Origin: G11 sp947167445
GTDB lineage: Bacteria > Bacillota > Clostridia > Lachnospirales > Lachnospiraceae
Assembly: GCA_947167445.1 (NCBI GenBank)
Contig: CAMVID010000015.1
Location: forward strand, 1 to 64,000
Direction: 5' to 3'
Length of the DNA stretch: 64,000 bases
The stretch's first letter is position 1. Every line of letters starts with the position of its first letter. This document shows positions 24,544 through 33,691 of the stretch, piece after piece. The position numbers were made by a program, and so were the translations under genes. The notes under the pieces were generated by a model that was given only the letters and a program-made list of their open reading frames with translations, was not told the origin of the DNA and made no database searches.

Positions 24544-25968
24544 TTAGGTGTATACGGATACTGAGCCCGTAGAAGTATTGAGACCATATGTGGCACTACC
24601 GTCGGAAAAACTTACTGAATTCGAAGATACAGAACTAAAATTCAGTTTCTCTCCTCCATCGCCGTTGCTACCAATTACTCTGAAATAATCACGATCATCA
24701 TCGTCATCATGATAACGCACAATTGCAGCACCGGTTTCATCTATATGTATAGTCGTCCCGGCCGGGATTGATCCAAAATCCAGGTCTGCTAATCCCACTG
24801 ACATTTCATCGCCGTTATTATCTGCAACAATAGGGAATGTATAAAAACCAGGCGTATCAATTACCGCTTTATTAGCCTCGTTGATAGCTATAACAATTCC
24901 GTTATCAAGTGTAATAAACCCATCCTCATATGTTCCGGTTCTTCCGGTGGGTACTGTCGTCGGAGGATCCGTGGGTTGAGTCGTCGGAGTATCTGTAGGT
25001 GTCTCTGTAGGTTCCGGTGTAGGCTCCGGCGTAGGTTCAGGTGTGGGCTCCGGCGTTGGCTCAGGTGTAGGTTCCGGCGTTGGCGTAGGAACCGGTGACG
25101 GTGTTGGTGTCGGTGTCAATGTAGGTTCCGGAGTCGGCGTAGGAGTCGGAGGTTCCGGTGTTGGTGTGGGTGTGGGCGTTGGCGTAGGGGTAGGTGTTTC
25201 AACCGCCTTTAAACCAAGAATCACTTCCCTGTCCCATCCTGTGTCATCAACTACTTTAACGAGTAATTCCTCATTCTCCTTAAGTCTGTCCGTAACGAAC
25301 TCAGGCAGTTCATCAGCAGGAACATCCTCCAGTTCAAACATGATACTGTCTTTTTCCCTGTCATTATAGAGATAAATCTTAATCCTCTTTCCGGCGGGAA
25401 CATCGATTTCTTTTTCCTCGCCGGTAACAGGGTTCTTACCTCTAACATGCACCACGCCGTCGGTGATAATCAGGGACTGTTTTCCTTCTGCATCATAAGT
25501 TGAAATGTATCCTGATGTACCTCTGATGCCTACTACCATGTCATCTGTGGCGATTTCAAAAGAAGCATCAGCCTCAAGTTTCTCCGTTACCTCAAAAAAC
25601 AGTTCTCCCTTAGACAGATAAAGGTCAAGGTCCTTGCCTTTCTGAGTGAACTCAGCACGACTTTTCTCACTTAACGTTACAATCTTGGTTTCATCCAAAC
25701 CAACAGAAACCAAACTTGCGGCTCCGGTGCTTAGGGCATTTCCGTTCTTAAGCCTTAAATTCTCTTTGACAGTCTTTGTCTTTCCGTTCTCTTCAAGAGT
25801 TATCTCTCCTTCCATTCGAAGGAGTTTCATAGTGGTAGCTCTGATTGGGCTGTCTCCACCCAAAAGCCAGATAAGTACAGACGCCACAATCACCACCGCT
25901 ACCGCGGTGGTGATAATGATAATTTGCTTTTTACTTAGTGTAACTTTCCCTTTCTTTTCTTCTCCCAT
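24544..25968 (-). CDS. FecR-domain membrane protein with Pro-Thr repeat stalk (paralogue 1)
   Basis: 474 residues from the ATG at 25968 (MGEEKKGK), chosen because the neighbouring paralogue begins MGENEKKK; in-frame starts exist up to 25992. One membrane helix near residues 18-36, then a FecR domain (MKLLRMEGEITLEENGKTK, later DMVVGIRGTSGYIS). A long PT/EP repeat stalk (about residues 255-345) follows and then a beta-rich C-terminal domain. The stalk suggests it crosses the cell wall. FecR domains act as sensors or ligands of partner proteins; the adjacent CHASE2 cyclase is the obvious candidate partner. Confidence 0.85.
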   Translation of the reverse strand: MGEEKKGKVTLSKKQIIIITTAVAVVIVASVLIWLLGGDSPIRATTMKLLRMEGEITLEENGKTKTVKENLRLKNGNALSTGAASLVSVGLDETKIVTLSEKSRAEFTQKGKDLDLYLSKGELFFEVTEKLEADASFEIATDDMVVGIRGTSGYISTYDAEGKQSLIITDGVVHVRGKNPVTGEEKEIDVPAGKRIKIYLYNDREKDSIMFELEDVPADELPEFVTDRLKENEELLVKVVDDTGWDREVILGLKAVETPTPTPTPTPTPTPEPPTPTPTPEPTLTPTPTPSPVPTPTPEPTPEPTPEPTPEPTPEPTPEPTETPTDTPTTQPTDPPTTVPTGRTGTYEDGFITLDNGIVIAINEANKAVIDTPGFYTFPIVADNNGDEMSVGLADLDFGSIPAGTTIHIDETGAAIVRYHDDDDDRDYFRVIGSNGDGGEKLNFSSVSSNSVSFSDGSATYGLNTSTGSVSVYT

Positions 25969-26047
25969 ATTATGTCCCATTACAAATGCCAAATTTCTTC
26001 TGCTAGTAAAGCCGGATTATATATCTTTTCCCCCGTGCGGCAAAAAC

Positions 26048-27748
26048 TTAGTTATATGCCCCAAGATCAATAGTTCCGTTTTCGTATATAACTATACACC
26101 AACCAGTCATCGCTACTCTTCCATACGTACTATCATCATAGAAGTCTACTCCACCACAAGATATCGGTGTGTCGCCATCAAAAACAACGCTAACGGAAGC
26201 ACTGGTAATATTGTACACGCCATCACCTCCAGTACCTGTCAGGGTAATTCCATCACGTGATACAGTGGCTGTATTTCCATTTATATTTACCGGAATATCA
26301 TCTTCATTCCAATAACCATTCCAAACCATATCAGCGTTACCGCCATTAAAGGTGATTGTACCCGTAGCAGGAAATGAATATGAACGTGTTACAGTGGTAG
26401 ATGAGTTTCCGCTATCTCCAGAATCTGTTGTTGAAGTATTCTCTTCCTCTTCAGCTGCTCTTCTGTTAGCCTCTTCCTGTTCCTTCTGGAACTGTTCAGC
26501 CTTACGCTGTTCCTCTACCTTTTCAGCAGCTACCCGATGTTCCTCTTCAGCGCTGGGGAATCTGGAATCCTCACCCTTACCGCAATGGATGTAGTGATAA
26601 AGCAGCGCATATGGATCATTACCGTAGGCTTTGACTACCAAGGGATTCATCAATGCGTAGTATTTCGCGTCAAATATGACTCCTCCTTCAAGATAGAATA
26701 TTCCATCTTCTCCCACCTCAGTAATGGCTGCAAGAACATCCGGGTCATTTCTTCCTAATTCGGCATAATCTATAGGTTCCTGTACCTGAGGTGCCTCCTC
26801 CTGAGGTTCTTCCGCAGGTGCTTCGGGCTCTTCAGGTTGCTCCGGCTCCTCAGGTTCCTGGGGCGCTTCTACAGGCTCCTCATCTTGAACTGCTTCAGCA
26901 TCTTTGGGTATCAAATCGTCAGGATCCATAAGGCCAAGGTTTATGGGCTCCGATTCTTTCGGAACATAATTTCCTTCCTTCACCTCATCACCAAGTTTTT
27001 TGACATCTGTAACTTTCCACCCGGTTGCCTCAGTAATCCTACTAAGAAGTTCTTCGTCACTACACATCTGGCCCACCGCAAATTCGGGAATCATATCCGG
27101 TTCAAGTGGAACTTCACAAAATTGAACCGTTTCTCCAATCGGTCTGTCGCTGTAATAGTATACAGAGACTCTGGTTCTCGGCTGCACGGTAATGGTTTTA
27201 GACTCACCGGTTACAGGGTTTTTTGCCGTTATCTCAACCTCTCCGTCTGTCAAATACAAAATTGGTCTTCCATTCCTATCTTTGACAATAACACCCGAAG
27301 TTCCACGGATTCCAACTACCATATCAGAGTTTCGAATATTAAAGCTGGCATCCGCATCCAGTTTCTCTGTAACATTAAAGAACAGCTGTCCGTCGGTAAG
27401 TGTCAACTCAAGGTTCTTTCCGTCTTTCTGGAATTCTGCACGGCTCTCCTCATCAAGAGTGACTATTTTAGTGTCGTCAAGTCCCACAGAAACAAGACTC
27501 TTGACTTCAGTTGAGATAGCATCACCGCTCTTGAATCGAAGGTTTTCTTTTACAGTTTTAGTCTCTCCGTTTTCCTCGAGAGTTACTGTACCCTCCATTC
27601 TAAGGAGCTTCATGGTGGTGGCTTTTAATGAGTTATTGTTTAAAACAATGAACAAAACCACGCCAATCACCACGGCTGCTGCCACAGCCCCAATAATAAT
27701 CAGCTGTTTTTTGCTTAAGCTAAATTTCTTTTTCTCGTTTTCTCCCAT
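26048..27748 (-). CDS. FecR-domain membrane protein (paralogue 2) with acidic stalk and surface repeat
   Basis: 566 residues from ATG 27748 (MGENEKKKF, RBS AAAGGG); an ATG seven codons earlier has no ribosome site. One membrane helix near residues 15-35, a FecR domain very similar to its neighbour (MKLLRMEGTVTLEENGETK), then an acidic Pro/Glu stalk. A segment FDAKYYALMNPLVVKAYGND plus LLYHYIHCGKGE follows, a repeat type seen in clostridial surface proteins. A charged Gln/Glu coiled region and a beta-rich end complete it. The two FecR domains look like a tandem duplication with different outer parts. Confidence 0.85.
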   Translation of the reverse strand: MGENEKKKFSLSKKQLIIIGAVAAAVVIGVVLFIVLNNNSLKATTMKLLRMEGTVTLEENGETKTVKENLRFKSGDAISTEVKSLVSVGLDDTKIVTLDEESRAEFQKDGKNLELTLTDGQLFFNVTEKLDADASFNIRNSDMVVGIRGTSGVIVKDRNGRPILYLTDGEVEITAKNPVTGESKTITVQPRTRVSVYYYSDRPIGETVQFCEVPLEPDMIPEFAVGQMCSDEELLSRITEATGWKVTDVKKLGDEVKEGNYVPKESEPINLGLMDPDDLIPKDAEAVQDEEPVEAPQEPEEPEQPEEPEAPAEEPQEEAPQVQEPIDYAELGRNDPDVLAAITEVGEDGIFYLEGGVIFDAKYYALMNPLVVKAYGNDPYALLYHYIHCGKGEDSRFPSAEEEHRVAAEKVEEQRKAEQFQKEQEEANRRAAEEEENTSTTDSGDSGNSSTTVTRSYSFPATGTITFNGGNADMVWNGYWNEDDIPVNINGNTATVSRDGITLTGTGGDGVYNITSASVSVVFDGDTPISCGGVDFYDDSTYGRVAMTGWCIVIYENGTIDLGAYN

Positions 27749-27792
27749 TTCTTTTCCCTTTACTTTCATTATTATTGTGCCTTAGTAAGTTT

Positions 27793-29241
27793 TTATTTCT
27801 TCCAAGCTTCGCTTGCGATAAACTTCTCCAGAAGCTCCCCGTCTATCTGGCCGTCATCGCGCATATTCCCCAATATGCCGAAGGCTTTTTCTGCAGGCAT
27901 AGGCGGCTTGTAGGGCCTGTCCTCTGCCGTAAGTGCGTCGTATACATCGATAATTGTGAGAAGTCTCGATTCGTTGGGGAGTTGATCTCCCGACAAGTGG
28001 TTGGGATAACCCTTGCCGTTGATGAACTCGTGGTGTGAACCGGACCAGAAGGGAACATTCTTGTAGATTCCCTTGAAGGTCATCTTCTCAAGCATTCTTG
28101 CTGTGTAGGATACGTGACTTTGCACAACTGCGCGTTCTGAATCCGTAAGTGTACCCTTCCTTACGGTGATGGCTTCAAGTTCCTTGTCATCAAGAAGAGG
28201 AACCTCCTTATCATCCGCTGTCCTACAGACAATGGATGCGTAGGATTTGAGCTCATCCAGTTTCTCATCCGGCAGGAATCCGGCGGTGTTGGCCGCTTCG
28301 ATTGCCTCCCATGCCTTCTTAAATTTACTTATGTTTTCTTCGCATTCGCCGCCTACAGCGGGATATTCGAGAGATCTGATTTTTTCCTTAAGGCAGGCAA
28401 TCTCAATCTTGCTCTTAAGCCCAGCCTTTAGTCCTCCAAGCCTGTCAGGCTTATCCAGAACCTCCAAAGGAACAATCAGCTTACCTATATCGTGAAGCCA
28501 GATGCTCATAAGGAACGCGTCCTTTGAGTCATCGGTGAATTTCCAATCGTCATTGTTGGCCCTTAGCCACTCCACAAACTTGTCGGCGTAACGAACCATG
28601 CTTCTTGTGTGGTTGGCGTTGTAAGAGCTTCTTGCGTCAATGGCGTCAACCATAACTTCCACGAAGGAATGCAACAGGTTGTTAACCTCCTCCGCAAGTC
28701 TGTGGTTGTTAAGGCTTACTGCTGCCAGTGAGGCCAAAGCGGATATAATCTCCTCAAAGGCCTTATCGAAGGGAATGGTCCCTCCGTCCTTATCCATTGC
28801 GTTTATTAACTGCAAAACTCCGATAATCTCGCCTTTCTCATCCGCCATTGGGATAACAAGCATGGAGCCGGTTCTGTATCCTGTGATGGAGTCATATTTC
28901 TGGGCTCCGGAGAAATCATAATCCTTTGATTCATAAACATCTGCTATGTTGATTAACTTGTTGTCGATTGCGGAGCAGGCGCAGACATTTTTCCTTCCCA
29001 ATGGTACCGGAGGAAGCTTGTTGCCACTGTTTTGCTCTTCAATTGTTGTGCCCTTGGACTTGGTAAACATGGTGTGGAAGTGCAAAAACTCATCTTCCAG
29101 CACATAAACCGTACCGGCGTCGCAATGGCAAATGTCCATTGCCTCAAGAAGGATTTTCTCCATAAGGCGGTCAAAGTTCTTCTCGGCGCTAAGCTCGATG
29201 GCTATCTTAATCATTCGCTCCAGGCTGTAAACTTCGCTCAT
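27793..29241 (-). CDS. GAF and HD-GYP domain phosphodiesterase
   Basis: 482 residues. A GAF sensor domain (residues about 10-165, with MDICHCDAGTVYVLEDEFLHF) precedes an HD-type phosphohydrolase domain. Metal-binding HD is in MSIWLHDIGKLIVPLE, and the GYP part in NGKGYPNHLSGDQLP, followed by IIDVYDALTAEDRPYK, as in HD-GYP enzymes that cleave cyclic di-GMP. There is a roughly 90-residue insert between the two motifs. Overlaps the MBL gene by 4 bp. It may answer to the cyclic nucleotide made by the cyclase in the same operon, as GAF domains often bind cAMP/cGMP. Confidence 0.9.
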   Translation of the reverse strand: MSEVYSLERMIKIAIELSAEKNFDRLMEKILLEAMDICHCDAGTVYVLEDEFLHFHTMFTKSKGTTIEEQNSGNKLPPVPLGRKNVCACSAIDNKLINIADVYESKDYDFSGAQKYDSITGYRTGSMLVIPMADEKGEIIGVLQLINAMDKDGGTIPFDKAFEEIISALASLAAVSLNNHRLAEEVNNLLHSFVEVMVDAIDARSSYNANHTRSMVRYADKFVEWLRANNDDWKFTDDSKDAFLMSIWLHDIGKLIVPLEVLDKPDRLGGLKAGLKSKIEIACLKEKIRSLEYPAVGGECEENISKFKKAWEAIEAANTAGFLPDEKLDELKSYASIVCRTADDKEVPLLDDKELEAITVRKGTLTDSERAVVQSHVSYTARMLEKMTFKGIYKNVPFWSGSHHEFINGKGYPNHLSGDQLPNESRLLTIIDVYDALTAEDRPYKPPMPAEKAFGILGNMRDDGQIDGELLEKFIASEAWKK

Positions 29242-30020
29242 AGAACTATCTCCTCTCCTTCCCTTGCAAACATAATCTGAGTGCTTTTAATCGGCTGTTC
29301 CAAATTCCTAAGGAACTCATCATTATGAAATGGATCGTGGTGGACGAAGCGAACGCTCTTAGCATTGCACTCCTTAAACACCTTCATGGCCTGTTTAAGG
29401 GTCGAGTGTCCAAAGCCCATCCTCTCCTTATATTCTTCTTCAGTGTACTGAGCGTCCATCAAAAGGAGATCTGTATCTTTGGCAAAATCCACTAAATCTC
29501 CGGACATCTCTTCGTCGAATTCGTAGTCAGTGGAGATAACTACGCTTTTACCTTCATGGGTAAGCTTATAAACTATGCTCCCCCCGGGATGTATGGCCTC
29601 TATTCCTTCAACCTTTACATCACCTATCATTGTGGGAAGCTTTAAGTCATGATAAATTACCTCGGCTGGGTAATTCTCTATTTTGCATGGCCAGTAAGGC
29701 ACATCAAAAAGGCCGTCAATCTGCTCCTTTGCAGTCTTGCCGTCTCTTACGCATGCATAGAAATTGATTTGTTTCCCCTTGCTCCTGAGTACTTCGAAGA
29801 AAGGGAGTCCTAAAAGGTGATCCAGGTGGGGATGTGTCAGGAGAATTGAAATATCTTTATTAGCTATAGCGGGAGCCTTGATTATTCCGGTTCCCGCATC
29901 AATAAAGATTGCCTGACTTTCGGTCTCGACTAATACACAAGTGGTTCCGCCGCCAAACTCGGTGTACTCCGGTCCTTCGACGGGCATTGATCCTCTTGCG
30001 CCCAAAATTGTAACTTTCAT
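29238..30020 (-). CDS. MBL-fold metallohydrolase (cyclic-phosphodiesterase type)
   Basis: 260 residues from ATG 30020, which has GGGGG five nt upstream; the frame opens at TTG 30032. It starts MKVTILGARGSMPVEG and has the metal motif THPHLDHLLG, then a later ISTDYEFDEE and MDAQYTEEEY. Such small beta-lactamase-fold proteins include phosphodiesterases acting on cyclic phosphates. First gene of the signalling operon, so it may degrade the cyclase product (inference). Confidence 0.87.
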   Translation of the reverse strand: MKVTILGARGSMPVEGPEYTEFGGGTTCVLVETESQAIFIDAGTGIIKAPAIANKDISILLTHPHLDHLLGLPFFEVLRSKGKQINFYACVRDGKTAKEQIDGLFDVPYWPCKIENYPAEVIYHDLKLPTMIGDVKVEGIEAIHPGGSIVYKLTHEGKSVVISTDYEFDEEMSGDLVDFAKDTDLLLMDAQYTEEEYKERMGFGHSTLKQAMKVFKECNAKSVRFVHHDPFHNDEFLRNLEQPIKSTQIMFAREGEEIVL

Positions 30021-30110
30021 CTTAACCCCCAAGTATTGTGCATGATTACCCTTCTATTTTACACCTTTAGTACTATATTTGTGTATAGTATTTTTTAAAA
30101 AATCTGACAT

Positions 30111-30680
30111 TTATTCGCGAATGAGACGTGACAGGTTTGCTCCCTCACTATCCTTTAAAGTATCTGCATTTTCAAGGGTGAATTCGTAGTCTCTGTCGCT
30201 CCAATCACCATGCAGCTTTACCTTGTTTCCATCAACAACTTCGTATGTTCCCTCATCGTCTCCGCCACCGTCACTGGATCTATGGAAGGTGCCGTCTTCA
30301 TTGAAGAGGAAATAAATATCTATAGCCACTGAATCGCCGTAATGCCATTCCCCAATCAATGTCTTTTTGGTTTCTTCCGAAGCTTTGGCTGTAGCTTCAG
30401 CCTGTGCCGCCTGTCTCTCCGCTCTCTCCTGAATCTTGATGCTTTCGGCATTGTTAGCGGCAACCAAGCCTACAACCAAAAAAACTAGTCCTGCCACAAA
30501 TCTGACCCAAAGCTTCACATTCTTGCTTGCCCAGAAATTCTCAAGTTTCTTTAAGGGAATCATGATAACAACTCCCAAAAGGATTATGCATGATCCACGA
30601 GACGGGAAGTAAAGCAGTGCAAGCAGTATTGCCGCTACAGTAAGTATCCACAAAATAATCTTTCCTGATTTGTTATCCAT
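30111..30680 (-). CDS. Hypothetical membrane protein
   Basis: 189 residues. Two or three hydrophobic stretches in residues 8-90, a short Ala/Gln/Glu helix, then a soluble domain (ETKKTLIGEWHYGDSVAIDI onward) with lipocalin-like pattern GEWxY...FNEDGTFHRS. Such domains occur in many small clostridial lipoproteins. It follows the lipoprotein gene at 30693 by 12 bp and shares the theme of a GxWxxG...DGTF domain with it and with the gene ending at 32266. Function unknown. Confidence 0.75.
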   Translation of the reverse strand: MDNKSGKIILWILTVAAILLALLYFPSRGSCIILLGVVIMIPLKKLENFWASKNVKLWVRFVAGLVFLVVGLVAANNAESIKIQERAERQAAQAEATAKASEETKKTLIGEWHYGDSVAIDIYFLFNEDGTFHRSSDGGGDDEGTYEVVDGNKVKLHGDWSDRDYEFTLENADTLKDSEGANLSRLIRE

Positions 30681-30692
30681 TTCTATACCTCT

Positions 30693-32069
30693 TTAGTAAT
30701 TCAAGTATTCTGTGATGGCTGCATAATCCATTATTCCGTCTTCGCCATCAATTCTTACAGTTGCTCCAAGATCTTTTATGCCATAGGTCTCCTCAATATT
30801 TGCCTTTTCGGGAAGGCTTGAGAAGTCATATGCCACATCATCGTAGTGAGCTGTATATGCATCGCCGGTTTCCTGAATGTACATAATGTCAGTAGATTCT
30901 GTCTCGGAAAGTCCGCCTGCGGTTACCTCTTTGAGTTCGATGTAGATTGTGTCGGGTTCTGCGTCAAAGGGATCCTTTACAAGGTACTGACCGATTCCGC
31001 CATTCCACTTGCCTTCAATTAGCATTTCGCTTCTTTCGAAAAACTGAAGACCGTTTCCGTCAACTCCAAGATTCTTTGCTTTGTAGATGACTTTCTCTTC
31101 ACCATCTCTTACTGCGTGAATCTCAAGTTCGCACCAGTCTGCTCCGCCCATAAGTACAAGCTCGGGAATGGGGTTGTCATCAAGGTTTATAAGCTTATAT
31201 CCATAAATGGTGTCGTTAGAATGATCCTTGTCCCACTTTTCAACTGCGCTTAAGTAGAAGTCTCTCCAGCCGTCCATACCGCAGCAGTCGGTTCTCATGA
31301 AATGAATGTCGCCGTCCTGGCCAGTGTAGAACTCGCCAAACTCCTCTTCCTCAGGTACAGGGAAACCGAATACGAAGCTGCCTTCGTTATCGTAGATGTT
31401 GTACCACTGCTCCATAATTCCGTCAGGGTTCTCATACTCCTCAAGAATTACTTTGCCTTCGTAGTTAACGGTATCCTCGTAGCTGTAGGAAACAACGTTA
31501 CCTTCCTCGTCAATCACAAGGTATCCGGCATCAAGGTCGCCGTCCACATACCAGGCGCCTTTTAATGCTTCGCAGGATACGCTCTGAAGGTTAGCTCTTA
31601 CTGTTGAATACTCGTCCGAATACTCAAAGTAGTTGTCAAAGTTATTGAAGATGAATACTTCGCTTACTCTTGCGCCGTCAATAAGATCATCGATGCTTAA
31701 GTCATCGTATCCATCGCCGTTAAAGTCTGCCATGTACATGTTGTCCTCTACCGTGTCATAATCATGAACGCCATCAACAAGTACAAGGTCGGGATAAGGA
31801 TTGTAAGACGCCTCATTGGGAGCCACAATTACACATCCGTCAGCTTCGTAAACAGCTGCAAGAAGTTTTACAACTCCTTCAGGTGTCTTCTGGTCAAGGT
31901 ATACGAAGGATCTGGTAGTTCTCCAGTCTGCTCCGTCCTCTTCCTCACTAACCTCCTTGGGAGGAAGGTCGTTGTTTACAACTTCTTCAGCGCCACATCC
32001 TGTTACAAGGATTGCAGCCGGGATAAATGCCATCAGCAGTATTGCCGATATTTGTTTAATGCTTTTCAT
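30693..32069 (-). CDS. Hypothetical lipoprotein
   Basis: 458 residues with a lipoprotein signal (ILVTGCGAEE, Cys about 25). The mature part has an acidic start and contains ADFNGDGYDDLSID, an FG-GAP/EF-hand-like calcium loop, and a domain with ALKGAWYVDGDLDAGYLVID. No enzyme motif is visible. Repeated beta-rich segments suggest a surface sensor or binding protein. 38 bp after a small membrane-protein gene, in the same direction. Confidence 0.78.
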   Translation of the reverse strand: MKSIKQISAILLMAFIPAAILVTGCGAEEVVNNDLPPKEVSEEEDGADWRTTRSFVYLDQKTPEGVVKLLAAVYEADGCVIVAPNEASYNPYPDLVLVDGVHDYDTVEDNMYMADFNGDGYDDLSIDDLIDGARVSEVFIFNNFDNYFEYSDEYSTVRANLQSVSCEALKGAWYVDGDLDAGYLVIDEEGNVVSYSYEDTVNYEGKVILEEYENPDGIMEQWYNIYDNEGSFVFGFPVPEEEEFGEFYTGQDGDIHFMRTDCCGMDGWRDFYLSAVEKWDKDHSNDTIYGYKLINLDDNPIPELVLMGGADWCELEIHAVRDGEEKVIYKAKNLGVDGNGLQFFERSEMLIEGKWNGGIGQYLVKDPFDAEPDTIYIELKEVTAGGLSETESTDIMYIQETGDAYTAHYDDVAYDFSSLPEKANIEETYGIKDLGATVRIDGEDGIMDYAAITEYLNY

Positions 32070-32117
32070 TTGTTTTCTCCTTTTATATTTTCTTTACCTT
32101 ACTGTGCTCTAAGTTAT

Positions 32118-32279
32118 TTAATCTATCCCCAAAATGAGGATTACTGTCAGTGCCAGAAGCACAAACATAACTATAGCCACTACCAGACAGGCACACATGA
32201 CATAATACTTTCTTTGCCTGCCGTGATAGATTGCTCCGATTATTCCTGCTATAAACAATATAATCTCAACCGTCGTCAT
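32118..32279 (-). CDS. Small membrane protein, 53 residues
   Basis: Starts at ATG 32279, overlapping the end of the upstream lipoprotein gene by 14 bp in another frame, so it is probably translationally coupled. The sequence MTTVEIILFIAGIIGAIYHG, a basic turn (RQRKYY), then a second long hydrophobic stretch to the end gives a two-helix hairpin. The reading frame is open further up but that part overlaps the lipoprotein's coding sequence. No known function. Confidence 0.6.
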   Translation of the reverse strand: MTTVEIILFIAGIIGAIYHGRQRKYYVMCACLVVAIVMFVLLALTVILILGID

Positions 32280-32931
32280 ATTCTTCTCCGTAAGAATCCG
32301 TTTCTCTTGTGAAAGTCGCATCGGCATAAACCGGATCAGTGGATTCGAAGGTTATGTTATCCTGATCAATCCAGATAACGTAGGCAGTATCCGTTGTAAA
32401 CAGATAAACACCCTTTCCGTCCACATAGTCGAATACAGTCCCCATTCCGCCGCCGTTTTCGTGGCTGACACGGAATTCACTGATATCCATGTCGATTTCA
32501 AGTCTCGTTCCTGTATCGCTGACCCACACTCCATCTAACAAATCGTTGGGGTATTCATCAATTTCCACTGCTTCTGTTTTGGTAAAAACGTAACCATCCA
32601 GAATTTCCGTCTCAGTGTCCGTTGTGGAGCCATTCTGATCAAGATAGAACTTGTCGTCTCCGTCCTTTACGATGTCGTATATGAATCTGTCATATGTAAG
32701 TTGGGAATTGTTTACGGTATATGTTCCTCTTCCCACTCTTCCGTCTGCTTTTCTGAAAATGTAGCTGTTTTCTGAGGGAATCAGCTTTATTAAATCCCCG
32801 TATTCATCCGTCCAACAGCTTTCGTATTCTCCGGGGTCGAAGCCCGCGTTTTCCTCCTCGGCACCACAGGCTGTAAGCAACATGGTTGCTATAATAATCA
32901 GTGCTGTATTCTTTATAAATTTCCTAACCAC
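32266..32931 (-). CDS. Hypothetical lipoprotein
   Basis: 221 residues. Signal with lipobox LLTACGAEE (Cys about 22). The mature protein has two repeats of a pattern like DGxWVSDTGTRLEIDMD and YESCWTDEYGDLIKLIP, a beta-barrel-like (lipocalin or META-type) fold. It ends in an acidic SYGEEYDDG, overlapped by the next small gene. First gene of a run 32931 to 30111. Function unknown. Confidence 0.75.
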   Translation of the reverse strand: MVRKFIKNTALIIIATMLLTACGAEEENAGFDPGEYESCWTDEYGDLIKLIPSENSYIFRKADGRVGRGTYTVNNSQLTYDRFIYDIVKDGDDKFYLDQNGSTTDTETEILDGYVFTKTEAVEIDEYPNDLLDGVWVSDTGTRLEIDMDISEFRVSHENGGGMGTVFDYVDGKGVYLFTTDTAYVIWIDQDNITFESTDPVYADATFTRETDSYGEEYDDG

Positions 32932-33023
32932 TTGTTACGCTCCCATGAAATATTATTCTAACCATGGATATTTTATCTAAAGTGTTTTGTCATTGGCAGT
33001 GTCAAAAGGTTACTAATTCAACT

Positions 33024-33050
33024 AAAAAAGGTAACCAAAAGTTACCTTTT
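33024..33050 (-). terminator. Terminator of the response regulator / hybrid kinase operon
   Basis: A perfect 10-bp stem (AAAAGGTAAC, 33026-33035 with 33041-33050) and 5-nt loop, followed on the minus strand by TTTTTTAG. It lies 20 bp after the regulator's stop codon. Confidence 0.85.
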
Positions 33051-33070
33051 GATTACCCTCAGGTTTTTCT

Positions 33071-33691
33071 TTATTCTTTAATCAGATGCCTTATGTCGCT
33101 TCGGTTGTTAAGGTAGAGCTTATCCAGGATTCCGGATATCATCTTCTTTACATATGCGTAGGAGTAATTGGCTTTCTCCGCAATCTCCTTGTTGGTACAG
33201 CCCTCCGCCACCAGTTTAACCACCGACAGTTCCGCCGGAGTAAGAATCTTCTCAAGTTCCTTAAGTTTCTCAATGTTATAACCTGATGTGCCATCCTCCT
33301 TGGGGCTCTCCTGGGTTTCCTGTCTTATTCTGGAGCCAAGCCTTGCAAGGAACACTTCCTTTATGAAGGGCTTTGTCACATAATCCGCTGCTCCCATCTT
33401 AAGACCCTTGATTTCAAAATCCGGAGCGTCCATTCCCGTGAGGAAGATTATTGGAATATCTTCGCAGCCCCTTATTTTCCTGATTTCCTCGAAGGTTTCG
33501 TAGCCGTCCATCTCTGGCATGTCCACATCAAGAAGGATAAGGTCATACCCTGTGTTTCTGCCAAGAAGCTTAAGGGCCTGGGGACCTGATTTCGCCAGGC
33601 TTACATTGTAGCCGGCGTTGACCAGTATATCCTCTCCCGAATTAAGCATGTTGATATCATCGTCAATGTATAGAATTGTTCCCTGTGCCAT
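33071..33691 (-). CDS. Response regulator, receiver plus LuxR-type DNA-binding domain
   Basis: 206 residues. Receiver domain 1-120 with acidic pocket DDD near residue 11, phospho-acceptor Asp in LILLDVDMPEMDG and Lys in VTKPF. C-terminal helix-turn-helix (residues 145-206) with LTPAELSVVKLVAEGCTNKE and AYVKKMISGILDKL, as in LuxR/NarL proteins. Its start lies 29 bp inside the upstream hybrid kinase gene in another frame. The kinase's HPt domain can deliver phosphate to it. Confidence 0.93.
   Translation of the reverse strand: MAQGTILYIDDDINMLNSGEDILVNAGYNVSLAKSGPQALKLLGRNTGYDLILLDVDMPEMDGYETFEEIRKIRGCEDIPIIFLTGMDAPDFEIKGLKMGAADYVTKPFIKEVFLARLGSRIRQETQESPKEDGTSGYNIEKLKELEKILTPAELSVVKLVAEGCTNKEIAEKANYSYAYVKKMISGILDKLYLNNRSDIRHLIKE

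Noticed and set aside
25043..25369. Plus-strand frame coding a Gly/Val-rich protein
   Set aside because: It is the antisense of the Pro-Thr repeat stalk of the FecR protein; no ribosome site.
30040..30100. Terminator for a plus-strand transcript (AGTACTAT/ATAGTATT followed by T6)
   Set aside because: No plus-strand gene lies upstream of it; the AT-rich stretch is more probably part of the promoter region of the MBL gene.
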